The translations under genes and the position numbers were made by a program. Below are positions 1 through 10,881 of a DNA stretch of 64,000 bases, in pieces. The stretch is taken from the NCBI GenBank assembly GCA_964016875.1, contig OZ024728.1, positions 23,869,328-23,933,327 on the forward strand, written 5' to 3'. Below the pieces are notes generated by a model. The model saw only the letters and a program-made list of their open reading frames with translations. It was not told where the DNA came from and searched no databases. Within the stretch, counting starts at the first letter, position 1. Each line of letters opens with the position of its first letter. The stretch is from Fallopia convolvulus (taxonomy: Eukaryota > Streptophyta > Magnoliopsida > Caryophyllales > Polygonaceae).

Positions 1-955
1 CTTGTTTTCTTACTCTTTTTACTAGACCCAAAAGCAGACTTAGGAGATCTTCCCCTTTTCTTCCTAGTGACTTTCTCAGAGAAGGAAGAGTCACCTCCCT
101 CTGAGGCAGCCTCAGGGGTTTCCAACCCCTTGCCCTTTTTGGCTTTAAGAGCCATTGCCGAGGCTCTAGCACTAGCATATCTAGTTTTAGGACGAAAGGG
201 AGGAGGCATTTCTATCTCTTCGTCCTTGAGCAACTCAGAGTCATCTCCAAAGAGGTCTTTTTCCAGATTTTTCTTCACAGATTCGCCATAAATGGGTTTC
301 TTAGAAACCAAGATGGGATCAGAGGGAGTACCTTCTTCAGAGTTGTCTGTTGATTCCTTTCGAGAGGGATCCTTGTCAGCCACTTTGTCAGCATCAGCAT
401 CAAGGTCAATGACTTTAGAGGAGTCATTGATAGCCTTTGGTTCTCCTTTTCAACAGCCTCTTCTTCTTTCTCTTCTCCAAACGACCCGACTACAGTCTCT
501 GTTTCCTCAAACTCCATCGACCCCATAATCTGAGTCTTCGCTCTCTCTTCCTCTACAATCTCTGGGTTTGGGGATTTGGGTAAGGAGGATTCACCAGTTT
601 CTGGAAAAACCATTGGTTGCGCCGTTTGGCGCGTTTTTCCAGACTCTGGTGAAGTGGTTAGGGTTTCGGTTTCGATTTGAGGAAGAAGATTTTGGGGGTT
701 TTCGGTGGTAACGGGTGATGAGGGAGTTGATTTTGGAAGAGAAGGGCTTGGATCTTGGTTCTGTGGAGGAATGAGGTTTTGGGATGGAGGTTCCATGGCG
801 GTTGGAGGGACAGTGGAGGAAGACGATTCTCCAGATAAAAGGGCTCGAAGAAAATCATCACCAAAGAGGGCGAGAATTTTCTTCTTTGCCGATTCAGGAC
901 TGTCGATTTTGGTCTTGGGAGAAGCAGGGATGTCGGAGTTGGATGGAGACGCCAT
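1..955 (-). pseudogene. Third ORF of copia element A (N-terminal part)
   Basis: Starts at the ATG complementary to 953-955 and runs off the left edge. The first part is a Ser/Pro/Thr-rich low-complexity segment beginning MASPSNSD. The frame shifts by one base near 435. Below that, another frame continues with acidic Asp-rich stretches and Lys/Arg/Ser clusters that look like nuclear localisation signals (KKRGRSPKS near the left edge). It occupies the same place and has the same composition as the ORF at 10882 in element B, which goes on into a plant transposon-protein domain; that domain would lie outside this window. SIRE elements carry an extra ORF here, often called envelope-like, but no signal peptide or membrane helix is visible. 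Confidence 0.7.
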
Positions 956-1716
956 TGGAGAAGGATGAAGGTTTGAGGGTTTTGGGTTCGAGAGAGAGAG
1001 TGGAAGTCGAGAGAGAGAGAGAAGGTTTTTAGAAGAGCGTACCTTTTTAGTTTGATGGTTAAGGCATAATAAAGGAATCCACTTCCATCATTAAGGAAGT
1101 TGTCAAATCACAAGATCTTCTCTTTCCTCTCTTTTGAAGTACACTTTCCAATTTCAAAAGATACTGTTAAGCCATGATCTTTTTCTCGCGCCAGAAATTG
1201 CAGTCACTGACCTTAACCACGTCGGCGACTTCTACCACAAAACTGCTTCTTTCGTATATCCGTGACTTTTGTCCACTCATGACTTACTCTTTTAAGAGCT
1301 TACTTGGTGATGGGTTTGCACAGGGGTGCCAAAGAGAACCAAGTAAAATTTTATTTTTGAGGATTTGTCGATCATGATGATAAGTCTCCGTTAAGTAAAG
1401 ATAATAAAAAAAATGGGCTCATAGAGACTTTCATACATGATAGGTTAGGGACTGGTTTTAGAATCAACTATCATTTGGGCTTATAAAGAGGGTCAGGATC
1501 ATCAAGTTGATTCTTTTGGGCCAAAAACAGAGAGCTCAAAAAGGTTGCACATATACAGAATATGATGAAAGTCATCGACAGTCAAATGCATGGGTTTCCT
1601 AAATATGATGTCTATCAAGTATGTTTAAGAATTATACCATAAAAGCATGATTTCAAGACTTATGTATAGCAATCAATTCTAGCCAATCATTGAGGGAATT
1701 CATGTAGGGAAACAGA
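956..1716 (-). other. Spacer between pol and ORF3 of element A
   Basis: No coding frame is convincing here. The 760 bp separate the pol stop from ORF3, as the 808-bp spacer does in element B. It holds the hairpin at 1302-1344 and several copies of the GTC-NNN-GAC palindrome (near 1198, 1224 and 1573). ORF3 would need a spliced or subgenomic RNA, internal initiation, or its own promoter. A GA-rich stretch at 994-1022 lies just upstream of ORF3 in the element sense. Confidence 0.6.
1302..1344 (-). promoter_or_regulatory. Conserved stem-loop between pol and ORF3 (element A copy)
   Basis: In element sense an outer stem ACTTGGT pairs with ACCAAGT. Inside it, TTTGGCACCCCTGTGCAAA folds as TTTG-CAC with GTG-CAAA around a small loop with one bulged G. 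The same inner hairpin is at 10443-10487 in element B, where the outer arms differ but still pair. Structure and conservation are visible; function is unknown. Confidence 0.6.
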
Positions 1717-4700
1717 TCATTGAAGAGAGATCATACCTAATTCCATGCGGAGTTGTTCAAAAGGTTCACGATTCAAGGCCTTTGTGAAGATGTCCGCTCT
1801 TTGATCACTTGTTCTACAGAATTCCATAGTGACCATACCCTTTTCCACACAATCTCGAAGAAAGTGATGCCTTATCTCAATGTGTTTTGTCTTTGAATGT
1901 TGCACCGGATTCTTTGAGATGTTGATTGCACTAGTGTTGTCACATAGTATGGGCACTGACTCACATTTCACACCATAGTCACTGACTTGTTGCTTGATCC
2001 ACAAAAGTTGTGAACAACATGCTGCAGCCGCGATATACTCTGCTTCTGCTGTTGATAGAGCCACATAATTTTGCTTTTTAGATCCCCATGAGACAAGACA
2101 AGGTCCAAGAAATTGAGCCATCCCTGAAGTGCTTTTTCTATCAACCCTGTTTCCAGCAAAGTCAGCATTTGTGTATCCGACAAGCTCAAAATCAAATCCT
2201 CTTGGATACCATAAACACAGATTGTCAGTCCCCTTAAGATACCGAATGATTCTTTTAACAGCTTTCAAGTGGGACTCTCTTGGATCGGCTTGAAACCTAG
2301 CACATAGACAAACTCCAAACACAATATCTGGTCGGCTTGTAGTGAGATAGAGCAATGAACCAATCATACCCCGATACATAGTAGCATTGACTTCTGGATC
2401 TTTGTCATCTTTTCCAAGTGAGGTAGTCGGCGACATGGGAGTATCAAACGGTTTAGCATTCTCCAGAACGAACTTCTTAACACATTCTCTAAGATACTTT
2501 TGTTGATGAACTCGTGTCCCATCCTCACTTTGAACAACTTGAAGTCCTAAGAAGAACTTGAGTTCGCCGACCATACTCATTTCAAACTCACTGGACATGA
2601 GATCAGCGAACTTCTTAACCAGCTTATCATCTGTTGAGCCAAAGATGATGTCATCGACATAGACCTGAACAACAAGTGTGTGTCCTCTCTCCTTCAGCAA
2701 GAAGAGAGTCTTGTCTACTTCACCACGAACATACCCATGTTGAATCAAGAACTGAGACAACCGATCATACCAAGCACGTGGGGCTTGCTTTAATCCATAT
2801 AGTGATTTGTCCAGTTTGTAGACGTGATCCGGGTGGGTGACATCTTCAAAACCCGGAGTTTGTTCAACATACACTTCTTCCTTCAAAAATCCATTCAAGA
2901 ATGCAGTCTTGACATCCATTTGTTGTAACTTGAAACCATGATGAGCAGAATAGGCAATGAGCAATCGAATAGCCTCAAGACGAGCTACTGGAGCAAACGT
3001 TTCATCATAGTCAATGCCCTCCTGCTGATTGTATCCCTTAACTACTAACCTTGCTTTATTTCTGACCACATTTCCTTCATCATCCAGCTTGTTTCTGAAC
3101 ACCCATCGCGTTCCAATCACTGATCTGTCTTTCGGCCTTGGAACCAAATGCCACACCTTATTCCTTTCAAACTGATGAAGTTCCTCTTGCATGGCACTGA
3201 CCCAATCCGAATCTTTCAATGCTTGTTCAACATTTTTAGGTTCCAACATTGAGATGAAAGCATTGAAAGCAAAGAAATTGTTCAAAGAAGATCTGGTTTG
3301 CACACCCTTTGAGAAATCAGTGAGGATGTTGGTGACAGGATGAGCACTTTTCTGTTGATAATTTCGGATCTGTATTTCTGTGAGGTCGCCGACTTGAGTC
3401 TGAGGCGTCTTCTCTGAATCTTCTTTTGAGTTCTCCACGCTTGAGCTTCTTTCAGGAGTTTTCTCATTATCAGACTCACTGTCGCTTGAATTTTGACTTT
3501 GACTCCTTCCCCCTGTATTGTCTGAGTCGGTGACTTCAGAATTGTCACTGACTGTTGATTCTTTTCTGGAAACTGGAAGAGAGTCGTCTTGAACCAGATT
3601 GTATCCTTGATCACCATCATCAAGATCCTCAATCATCGATCCTCCCATAGTGTTCTCATCAAACACCACATGAACACTTTCTTCAATCCTCCTTGTCCTT
3701 TTGTTGAACACTTTGTAGGCTTTGCTATGAGGAGAATATCCTACAAAAGTGCCAGCATCACTTCTTGGATTAAATTTTCCCAAACTATCTTTGCCGTTGT
3801 TGTGAACATAACATTTACATCCAAAGGTGCGCAAGTGCGCGACACTGGGCTTAATTCCTCTAAGCAATTCATATGGAGTTTTTCCAAGAAGTGGTCGAAG
3901 CATAGCTCTATTCATCACATAGCAAGATGCATTTATGGCTTCACCCCAGAAATTCCTTGGAAGACCACTTGAGATAAGCATGGTTCTTGACATGTTTTCC
4001 AAGGCACGATTCTTTCTCTCAACCACGCCATTTTGTTGAGGAGTTCTTGGCGCTGAGAAGTTGTGACTTATGCCATTTTTCTTGCAAAAGGATAGAAACT
4101 CAGAGTTGTCAAATTCTGTTCCATGATCTGATCTAACTGACACTAGAGAAACTCCAAGCTTTTTCTCAACCACCTTCACCCATGCTTCGAATTCTTCAAA
4201 GACCTGATCTTTAGAAGATAGAAAAATAGTCCAAGTATACCGTGAAAAGTCATCAACAATGACAAAAATGTAGTTATTTCCCCCTCGACTTTGGACTCGC
4301 ATGGGACCACATAAATCAATATGAATGAGCTCTAAAGGTTTAGTGGTACTTACTTCCTTTTTGGATTTGAATGATGATTTTACTTGCTTACCTCTCACAC
4401 AAGTTTCACAAACCTCATGCTTGTTTGAATCAATCTTGGGCAGTCCTCTAACCAGTTCTTGCTTATGAAGTTTGTCAAGAAGTTGAAAGCTTGCATGACC
4501 AAACCTTTTGTGCCAGAGGTCGGCGACATCTGAAACTGTTCTAAGACACAGTTTTTCTTCAGGCTCAAAACAGGGGTCCACCTTATATAGATTGTTTTCA
4601 CATACCCCTTTCAGAAGAATTTTGCCTGAGCTAATCTCTTGTACCTGACACCCAATCTTATCAAAGACAACTTGATATTTTCCATTAGCACAGATTTGGG

Positions 4701-4938
4701 AGACACCCAGTAACTTGAAACTAAGATTATCAACTAGATTCACATTGTCTATGGTTAGCTTATCAGAGAATCTTACCATACCAATACCAGAGATACCACC
4801 TTTACTGTTGTTGCCGAAGGTAATCTTACCTCCCTTGTATTCTTGAAGTGAGATGAAATCCCTGGGGTTTCCCGACATATGAGTTGAGCATGCACTATTA
4901 ATAAACCAGGGCTCTTGGTCACCCACTTCAAGCTGCAT
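1717..4938 (-). CDS. pol: Copia pol polyprotein (PR-INT-RT-RNase H), element A
   Basis: 1073 codons, uninterrupted. The protease region is at the N-terminus, but the usual D-S-G is N-S-A (residues 14-16). Integrase has the HHCC zinc site (H143, H148, C177, C180) and the catalytic triad D208, D271, E307, with RSDHGTEF and NGVVERKN context. Reverse transcriptase follows the KARLVVKGY and MDVKTAFLNG motifs, with the YVDD box near residue 760. RNase H is C-terminal; its first acidic motif reads GYTNADFAG where the relative in element B has GYTDADFAG, so a likely catalytic Asp is Asn. The first ATG lies 9 bases beyond the gag stop in another frame, so Gag-Pol would need frameshifting or separate initiation, or the offset is damage. 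A third-ORF spacer follows. Confidence 0.93.
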   Translation of the reverse strand: MQLEVGDQEPWFINSACSTHMSGNPRDFISLQEYKGGKITFGNNSKGGISGIGMVRFSDKLTIDNVNLVDNLSFKLLGVSQICANGKYQVVFDKIGCQVQEISSGKILLKGVCENNLYKVDPCFEPEEKLCLRTVSDVADLWHKRFGHASFQLLDKLHKQELVRGLPKIDSNKHEVCETCVRGKQVKSSFKSKKEVSTTKPLELIHIDLCGPMRVQSRGGNNYIFVIVDDFSRYTWTIFLSSKDQVFEEFEAWVKVVEKKLGVSLVSVRSDHGTEFDNSEFLSFCKKNGISHNFSAPRTPQQNGVVERKNRALENMSRTMLISSGLPRNFWGEAINASCYVMNRAMLRPLLGKTPYELLRGIKPSVAHLRTFGCKCYVHNNGKDSLGKFNPRSDAGTFVGYSPHSKAYKVFNKRTRRIEESVHVVFDENTMGGSMIEDLDDGDQGYNLVQDDSLPVSRKESTVSDNSEVTDSDNTGGRSQSQNSSDSESDNEKTPERSSSVENSKEDSEKTPQTQVGDLTEIQIRNYQQKSAHPVTNILTDFSKGVQTRSSLNNFFAFNAFISMLEPKNVEQALKDSDWVSAMQEELHQFERNKVWHLVPRPKDRSVIGTRWVFRNKLDDEGNVVRNKARLVVKGYNQQEGIDYDETFAPVARLEAIRLLIAYSAHHGFKLQQMDVKTAFLNGFLKEEVYVEQTPGFEDVTHPDHVYKLDKSLYGLKQAPRAWYDRLSQFLIQHGYVRGEVDKTLFLLKERGHTLVVQVYVDDIIFGSTDDKLVKKFADLMSSEFEMSMVGELKFFLGLQVVQSEDGTRVHQQKYLRECVKKFVLENAKPFDTPMSPTTSLGKDDKDPEVNATMYRGMIGSLLYLTTSRPDIVFGVCLCARFQADPRESHLKAVKRIIRYLKGTDNLCLWYPRGFDFELVGYTNADFAGNRVDRKSTSGMAQFLGPCLVSWGSKKQNYVALSTAEAEYIAAAACCSQLLWIKQQVSDYGVKCESVPILCDNTSAINISKNPVQHSKTKHIEIRHHFLRDCVEKGMVTMEFCRTSDQRADIFTKALNREPFEQLRMELGMISLQ

Positions 4939-4946
4939 TGAAAAGA

Positions 4947-6956
4947 TTAGTTCTTACGAACCCAGAGTTGTTTGACTCCTCTGGGTTTGGCAACATAAAC
5001 AGTCTTTGAACAACATTTGTCACAACTGGCACACACAGACTCTGGAGCACAGTCAGTGACAGTGGATATGTCATGACTAGCACTCTGAGTCTGTGACCTT
5101 GCATTTTCATCATCTCTTGCTTTCTTGTGACAATCATGTTGATAGTGACCAGGCTTGCCACAATACCAACATGTTCTATGAGACTTTAGGGCAACATATT
5201 TGCTATAGCCCGGATAGATGGGTTTGTTGTTGATGCGAGATTGAAAATCAATTTGTGACGGAGCTGAGTTCTGGACTTGTTTTTGCCATATGTTGTGCAC
5301 CTTTTGATCAGGATACCACTGTTGCTTCCCTTTGTCAGGCTTAGCCACCACATGTGTAGAACAACTTGCATTGTCACTATACATAGGGGTTTTACCTTTA
5401 GACATAAGGGGAGCAGCCTTGGTACCCTGAGTATTGGGTGCACGAACAAAACCAATTCCAGATCTGTCTACCTCCTTCACAAACTTCTTCTTATAGTCAT
5501 TTCTGACCTCTTGAGCCTTTTCAACAACATACTCATCCAGCCATTTCTTTCTTTTAGTCTCATCATCAGCTTTTAAATCATCAAGTTCTTTAGACAACTT
5601 AGCATTTCCTAGCCTAAGCATAAGTCTTTCACCTTCTAGGTCAGTGACTTGTTTTTCCAGGTCATTGACTTGTTTTTGCAAGTCAGTGACTTGGTTCTTT
5701 GAATTTGAGCATAATTCACAAGTTACTGATTTAGGAGATGAAGTCTTTTCAAGTTCAATTGCTTTAGAGGACCAGAGTTTGTTATCATCGAAGAGATTGG
5801 AGATTGTTTCTTCATTTTCCTCTAATTTTTCTCTTAACTCAGTGACCTGAGTTCCAAGCTTTTCGATGATAGCAACCAGCTGTTCTCTAGATTTTTTGGC
5901 TAAAAGTGAAGTAAGTTCAGAGTCATTTACCTCTTGGGAAGATTTATCTTCAATGGCCATGCAACATTTCCCTCTTGCTGGCGCCACCTCATCATCATCG
6001 TCAGACATGTCCCAAGTTGCCATCATGCCTTTACCAGCTTCACCACTTTTTCTTCTTGGACAATGTTTGGCAAAGTGTCCTTTACCCTGACATTGATAGC
6101 AAATGAAATCCTTCATATCCTTCCCTTCTTTAGTTGGTTCTGGAGTCTTCAAGGGAGCCTTGTTTCGAATCCACAGTCTTTTCATGGCTTTAGAGATGAG
6201 AGCCACATCTTCATCTACTCCATCAGTGTCATCGTCTCCCTGAGCCAAGTCAAAGGCTCTTTCAACTTTGAGAGCAATGTTTTTTACTTTCTCTGAGTCG
6301 AGTCTTTCAACTCTTCTTTGTTGAATGCCTCCATACATGGTAAGTTGTCCTACAAGGTCCTCCAGGGTCAGTGACTTGGTCTCCTTTTGAGTAAGAAGAG
6401 ACGCAGTAATACTATCCCAATTCTTGTTCAACCCTGAGATCAACTTGTTTGTGAGTTTCCATTGAGGAATCTTCTCACCAAGAAACTCTAGTTGATTCAC
6501 AATCGTCTAGAATCTGGAATGATAATCACGAAGAGATTCTCCTTTTGCTTGGAAAATATTGTCATATTCTGCTTCGAGATTGATAATTCTGTCCTTCTTT
6601 ACATCATCGTTTCCTTGATGAAGTCTCTTAAGAGCATCCCAGATTTCTTTTGCCGTCTTGTATTCAATGACCTTTTTGAGGTCACCATCAGTGAGAGCAT
6701 GATGAAGCACTTTCTTTGCTCTAGCATTTTTCTCGAGCTTCTTGAAATCAACATCATCGTACTCGGCTGTGGTCTTTTCAGTTTTTCCATCTTTTCCAAG
6801 AAAAGTTTCCGGACCTAGTTCAATCACTTTCCAAAGCTGACCATCAAGCGAGCAGATATGGGTCTTCATCTGTTCAACCCACCAGTTATACTCTCCAACC
6901 TTGAGGATTGGAGGCTTCCAGAAAGAGTCATTAACAGAGGTGTTGTTGGACGTCAT
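4947..6956 (-). pseudogene. gag: Copia gag, element A, one nonsense codon
   Basis: Begins MTSNNTSVNDS at 6956 and carries the copia gag core (UBN2/DUF4219-like) with the PPILKVGEYNWW motif. A TAG at 6504-6506 interrupts the frame exactly where a Gln codon is expected (YHSRF then TIVNQLEFL), consistent with a single C-to-T change; reading continues in the same frame to 4947. Two CCHC zinc knuckles are present: CYQCQGKGHFAKHC (near 6100) and CWYCGKPGHYQHDC (near 5160). Between them is a coiled coil with heptad-like QVTDLQKQVNDLEKQ repeats (5640-5700). Gag would form the cytoplasmic virus-like particle. The TAA at the end is followed by pol in another frame. Confidence 0.88.
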
Positions 6957-6997
6957 TTTCCTGCAATAATAGTACTAAAACACAATCTAGAGCCTAA

Positions 6998-7009
6998 GCT
7001 CTGATACCA
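6998..7009 (-). other. Primer binding site of element A
   Basis: Reads TGGTATCAGAGC in element sense, two bases inside the LTR end. This is the complement of the 3' end of plant initiator tRNA-Met, the usual primer for copia first-strand synthesis. It fixes the LTR/internal boundary. Confidence 0.95.
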
Positions 7010-7011
7010 AT

Positions 7012-7811
7012 TGTAGGATCGTTAGCACTAGGACGAGTCGGCGACTCCTACGAAGTCGTCGACTTTGAGTAATAAAGCAGCGGAATAATCACACAGTAAA
7101 ATAAACGTTTACCAACAGTCACTGACAAGCGATGTATAGTGGAAACTCTTCGTAAACCAACTAGTTTACTTAGAGAAAAACCACTCCCTTCCAAGTTTAT
7201 CACTTGGTCGGATTTCAAGAGTCCTTAGACTCGCTCTATTGATTTCTTGAGTGATTACAAAGCTCTCCCGTGTACAAGAATGAATCCCACACCCTTGAAC
7301 CACGCTCTACCTTTGCACTCACACAATCTCACGCTATGCCTAAGATCTCTTGACTCACCACTTGTACGAATCTCTCGCACAAGTCTGCTCTTCCTTTCTT
7401 ACACACGATTATAAAATTATGCTCAGACGCTTACCATTAGTCTAAAACACAAGAGTATTTAAACTAAGGTAAGAGAGATCTCATGAATATTATTTTCCAT
7501 TCGATTAGGAAAACAATATTCACTCAATCGTTTACAAATCTTTCCAAATATATAATCATACGCACACTAAAATATTCTAGGAGAATCAAATTATCTTCAT
7601 CTTGATTTTAGCATTCTTTTGATGATCTTCTCCTAAAATAAACCAACACAGCTGTCTTCAGTTGAACGCGCATGATCTGTGCGTTCCTTCCATAAATAAA
7701 TTGCTTCGCCAGCTGCTCATGTCAGTGACTTTGCCAAGTCGCCGACTTGACTTGCAAACATAGAGTCACTGACTCTGGAACCATCAAAACTCAAACTTCC
7801 GTCTTCTAACA
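7012..7811 (-). repeat. 5' LTR of element A (800 bp)
   Basis: In element sense it begins TGTTAG at 7811 and ends CCTACA at 7012, next to the primer binding site. The first and last bases are similar to the LTR of element B (13237-14005), the middle much less so. Six copies of GTC-NNN-GAC lie in it, at 7037, 7055, 7118, 7721, 7738 and 7765. The LTR carries the Pol II promoter of the element, but I cannot place a TATA box with certainty. The bases after 7811 (GATTT, 7812-7816) should be the target duplication; the partner copy is off-window. Confidence 0.93.
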
Positions 7812-10073
7812 GATTTCGAGTGGTCTTCCAAGGAATTTCTGGGGAGAAGCTATCAATGCCGCATGCTATGTATTAAACAGAGCTATGGTGCGACCTCTTC
7901 TTGGGAAAACACCATATGAGCTTTTAAGAGGAAAAAAGCCCAACGTTGCCCACCTGCGTATGTTTGGATGTAAGTGTTTCGTACATAATAATGGCAAATA
8001 TAGTCTTGGCAAGATGGATGCTAGGAATGATGAAGGAACCTTCGTAGTCTATTCTCAGCATAGCAAAGCCTACAAAGTGTTTAACAAAAGAACTAAGAAA
8101 GTTGAAGAGAGTGTTCATGTTGTGTTTGATGAGAATACCATGGGAGGCAGCTCTATTGTTGATGAAGAGGAAGGAGATCTAGGCTTTCATCTGTGTTAAG
8201 AGTCAGAAGTTAGCATTGAGAAAATTGATCAAGTTCAACAGGTTGTTAACCCGACTCAGGTGGACGACCTAGATGATCCTGATATGCCTGCTCTGGAAGA
8301 TACTGTAAATATTGAAGAATCTGGTGATGATGAATTTGATCCAAGCGAAGAAGCTATAGAGACTGAAAATCCTAACACTGATCAAGGTCACAACAATGGG
8401 GTAGTTGACCTCACTCAGCTTCAGTTAAACTATCAGTAAAAAGATGCTCATCCAGTGACCAACATCATCTCAGATTACTCCAAAGGTGTTCAGACACGTT
8501 CTTCACTTCAGAATTTCTATGCTTTCAACGCTTTTCTTTCTGTCCTGGAACCCAAAAATGTGGATCAAGCTCTAAAAGATCCAGATTGGGTGTGTGCTAT
8601 GCAAGAAGAACTTCATCAATTTGAGAGAAACAAGGTTTGGCACCTAGTTCCACGACCCAAAGATAGAACTGTGATTGGAACACGTTGGGTTTTCAGAAAT
8701 AAGCTTGATGATTCTGGAAACGTTGTGAGAAACAAAGCAAGACTTGTGGTTAAGGGATATAACCAATAAGAAGGGATAGATTATGATGAGACTTTTGCTC
8801 TTGTAGCACGTCTTGAGGCAATTCGTCTCTTGATAGCTTATTCAGATCATCATGGCTTCAAACTTCAACAAATGGATGTTAAAACAGCCTTTCTGAATGG
8901 GTTTCTTAAGGAAGAAGTGTTCGTAGAGCAAACCCCAGGCTTTGAAGACGTCACTCACCCAGATCATGTTTTAAACTTGACAAAGCTCTTTATGGTTTGA
9001 AGCAAGCACCTCGAGCTTGGTATGACAGGCTTTCTCAGTTCTTGCTCCAACATGGATATGTTCGAGGACAGGTGGATAAGACACTCTTTCTTCTCAAAGA
9101 AGGAAAGCATACTCTGGTTGTACAGGTCTACGTGGACGACATCATCTTTGGCTCTACTGATGAAAAACTTGTGAAGAGGTTCGCTAACCTCATGGCTAGT
9201 GAATTTGAGATGAGTATGGTTGGTGAACTTAAGTTTTTCCTAGGACTTCAGGTTACTCAAGATATGGAAGGAACAAGAGTGCATCAACAAAAGTATATCA
9301 GGGAGTGTGTCAAGAAGTTCGGATTGGACAACTCAAAATCCTTTGACACACCTATCTCTCCCATCACCTCTCTAGGAAAAGATGAAAATGAAAAGAAGGT
9401 TGATCAGACTTTGTATCGGGGCATCATTGGTTCTTTACTCTACCTCACGGCAAGCAGACCAGACATCATGTTCAGCGTATGCTTATGTGCCAGATTTCAG
9501 TCTGATCCAAGAGAATCACATCTCAAAGTTGTCAAGAGGATTCTAAGGTACCTCAAAGGGTCCGATGACTTATGCCTATGGTACCCAACCTCATGTGATT
9601 TTGGTCTAGTCGGGTACACGGATGCTGATTTTGCTGGGAACAAAGTTGATCGTAAGAGTACTTCAGGGATGGCTCAATTTCTTGGACCATGTTTGGTGTC
9701 ATGGGGGTCCAAGAAGCAAAATTCAGTTGCTCTCTCTACTACAGAAGCTGAGTACATCGCCGATGCTGCGTGTTGCACCCAACTTCTTTGGCTCAAGCAA
9801 CAACTTCATGACTTTGGCTTAGAGTATGATGGCATACCTATTCTCTGTGACAACACAAGTGCCATCAACATCTCAAAGAACCCTGTACAACATTCACGAA
9901 CCAAGCACATAGAGATTCGACATCACTTTCTTCGTGATTGTGTCGAGAAAGGGTTGGTGACCATGGATTTCTGCCGAACAGGTGAACAACGTGTTGACAT
10001 ATTCACTAAAGCTCTCAATCGTGAACCCTTTGTACAGTTCCGCATGGAGCTAGGTATGATTTCCCTAAACTAA
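7812..10073 (+). pseudogene. pol: Copia pol (integrase C-term, RT, RNase H), element B, decayed
   Basis: Starts inside the integrase core at SSGLPRNFWGE and ends with the RNase H C-terminus REPFVQFRMELGM. Damage: stop codons near 8197-8199, 8437-8439 and 8767-8769, and a one-base loss near 8970 where YKLDK is expected. The RT YVDD box is at about 9130-9145 and the RNase H motif GYTDADFAGN near 9615 keeps its Asp. Between 8200 and 8440 is the linker that in these elements is acidic and variable. It aligns along its whole length with the pol of element A. Confidence 0.92.
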
Positions 10074-10881
10074 TCTATTTCCCATCTATGTTCCCTCAAT
10101 GATTGACTAGATTAGATGATCTATTTATGATTCAAAAGTTTTATGATCTTGAGGTGTTAAATTTAAATGTTTCCATGTGACATACTCATGAACCATGCAC
10201 ATCATTATGTCTTCATTTTTTGCTTCTTGAGTTATGCATCAATTACATGTTGAAACCTTTCTTTGAGCCCAAAAGAGTCCAAACCTGATGTTCCTAACCC
10301 TCATTACAAGCTCAAATGACGGTTGACTCTACAGTCTGCCCTAGCCTATCATGTTAGAGAGTCTCTATGAGCCTACTTCTGAATGTTTTGTTATAAACGA
10401 AGACTTATCTACTTGATTGACAAATCCACATAGATTATTTCCCCTGGTTCTCTTTGGCACCCATGTGCAAAACCCCAAAGAACCAGGCGTATTCTCTTTT
10501 CAATGGATGTTGGCGACTTGAGTGAAGTTAGTGACTGTACACTATATGAGGAATGTCAGTTGTCTGGAATTTTTGCTGGTTAAGTGGTTGACGTAGAACA
10601 GGTTGAGAACGTCAGTTTCAGAGTAAGACAAGAATCACCTTTCTCCAACGGTATCTTTTCAAATATTTGAAGATCTTTTGCCAAAGGAAATTTGCCCTTT
10701 CAGTTGCATTGAATAAAGATCTTGGGAAGATCTAGTTTCCATCACATCAACTCAGTCTAAGCTTAAATATGGAGACTCTCTCACTAAAAAGGTACGCTCT
10801 CTCTCCTGCAATTATTCTCAATCTCTTGCTTTTCATCTCTCTGAACCTCTCTACCAAAAAGCTTCAACCTTTTCATCATCA
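10074..10881 (+). other. Spacer between pol and ORF3 of element B
   Basis: 808 bp without a credible frame. It contains the stem-loop 10443-10487, several degenerate GTN-NNN-GAC motifs (10507, 10530), and a CT-rich run (10796-10870) just before ORF3. It is positionally equivalent to 956-1716 in element A; the short blocks around the hairpin are the best-conserved part. Confidence 0.6.
10443..10487 (+). promoter_or_regulatory. Conserved stem-loop between pol and ORF3 (element B copy)
   Basis: Outer stem CCTGGTTCT pairs with AGAACCAGG (9 bp). The inner hairpin TTTGGCACCCATGTGCAAA is identical to that of element A except for one loop base. The third base of the outer stem forms C-G here and T-A in element A, a compensatory difference. 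Confidence 0.6.

Larger units (their letters stand above)
1..7811 (-). mobile_element. Copia element A, SIRE/Maximus type, 3' end outside window
   Basis: A minus-strand Ty1/copia retrotransposon. Read from high to low coordinates it has a 5' LTR (7811-7012), a primer binding site complementary to initiator tRNA-Met, gag, pol in the order protease-integrase-RT-RNase H, and a third ORF beyond pol. The extra ORF and the two-knuckle gag are typical of the SIRE/Maximus lineage. Its 5' boundary is sharp: base 7811 ends the LTR and 7812 is already in-frame integrase of element B, so A is nested inside B. The 3' LTR and the left target duplication lie left of base 1. The pol frame is fully open, but gag has one nonsense codon, ORF3 a frameshift, and two expected catalytic aspartates are replaced, so the copy is probably not autonomous. 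Confidence 0.93.

Noticed and set aside
1..955. Envelope glycoprotein for the copia third ORF
   Set aside because: No signal peptide, transmembrane helix or glycosylation-rich ectodomain is visible.
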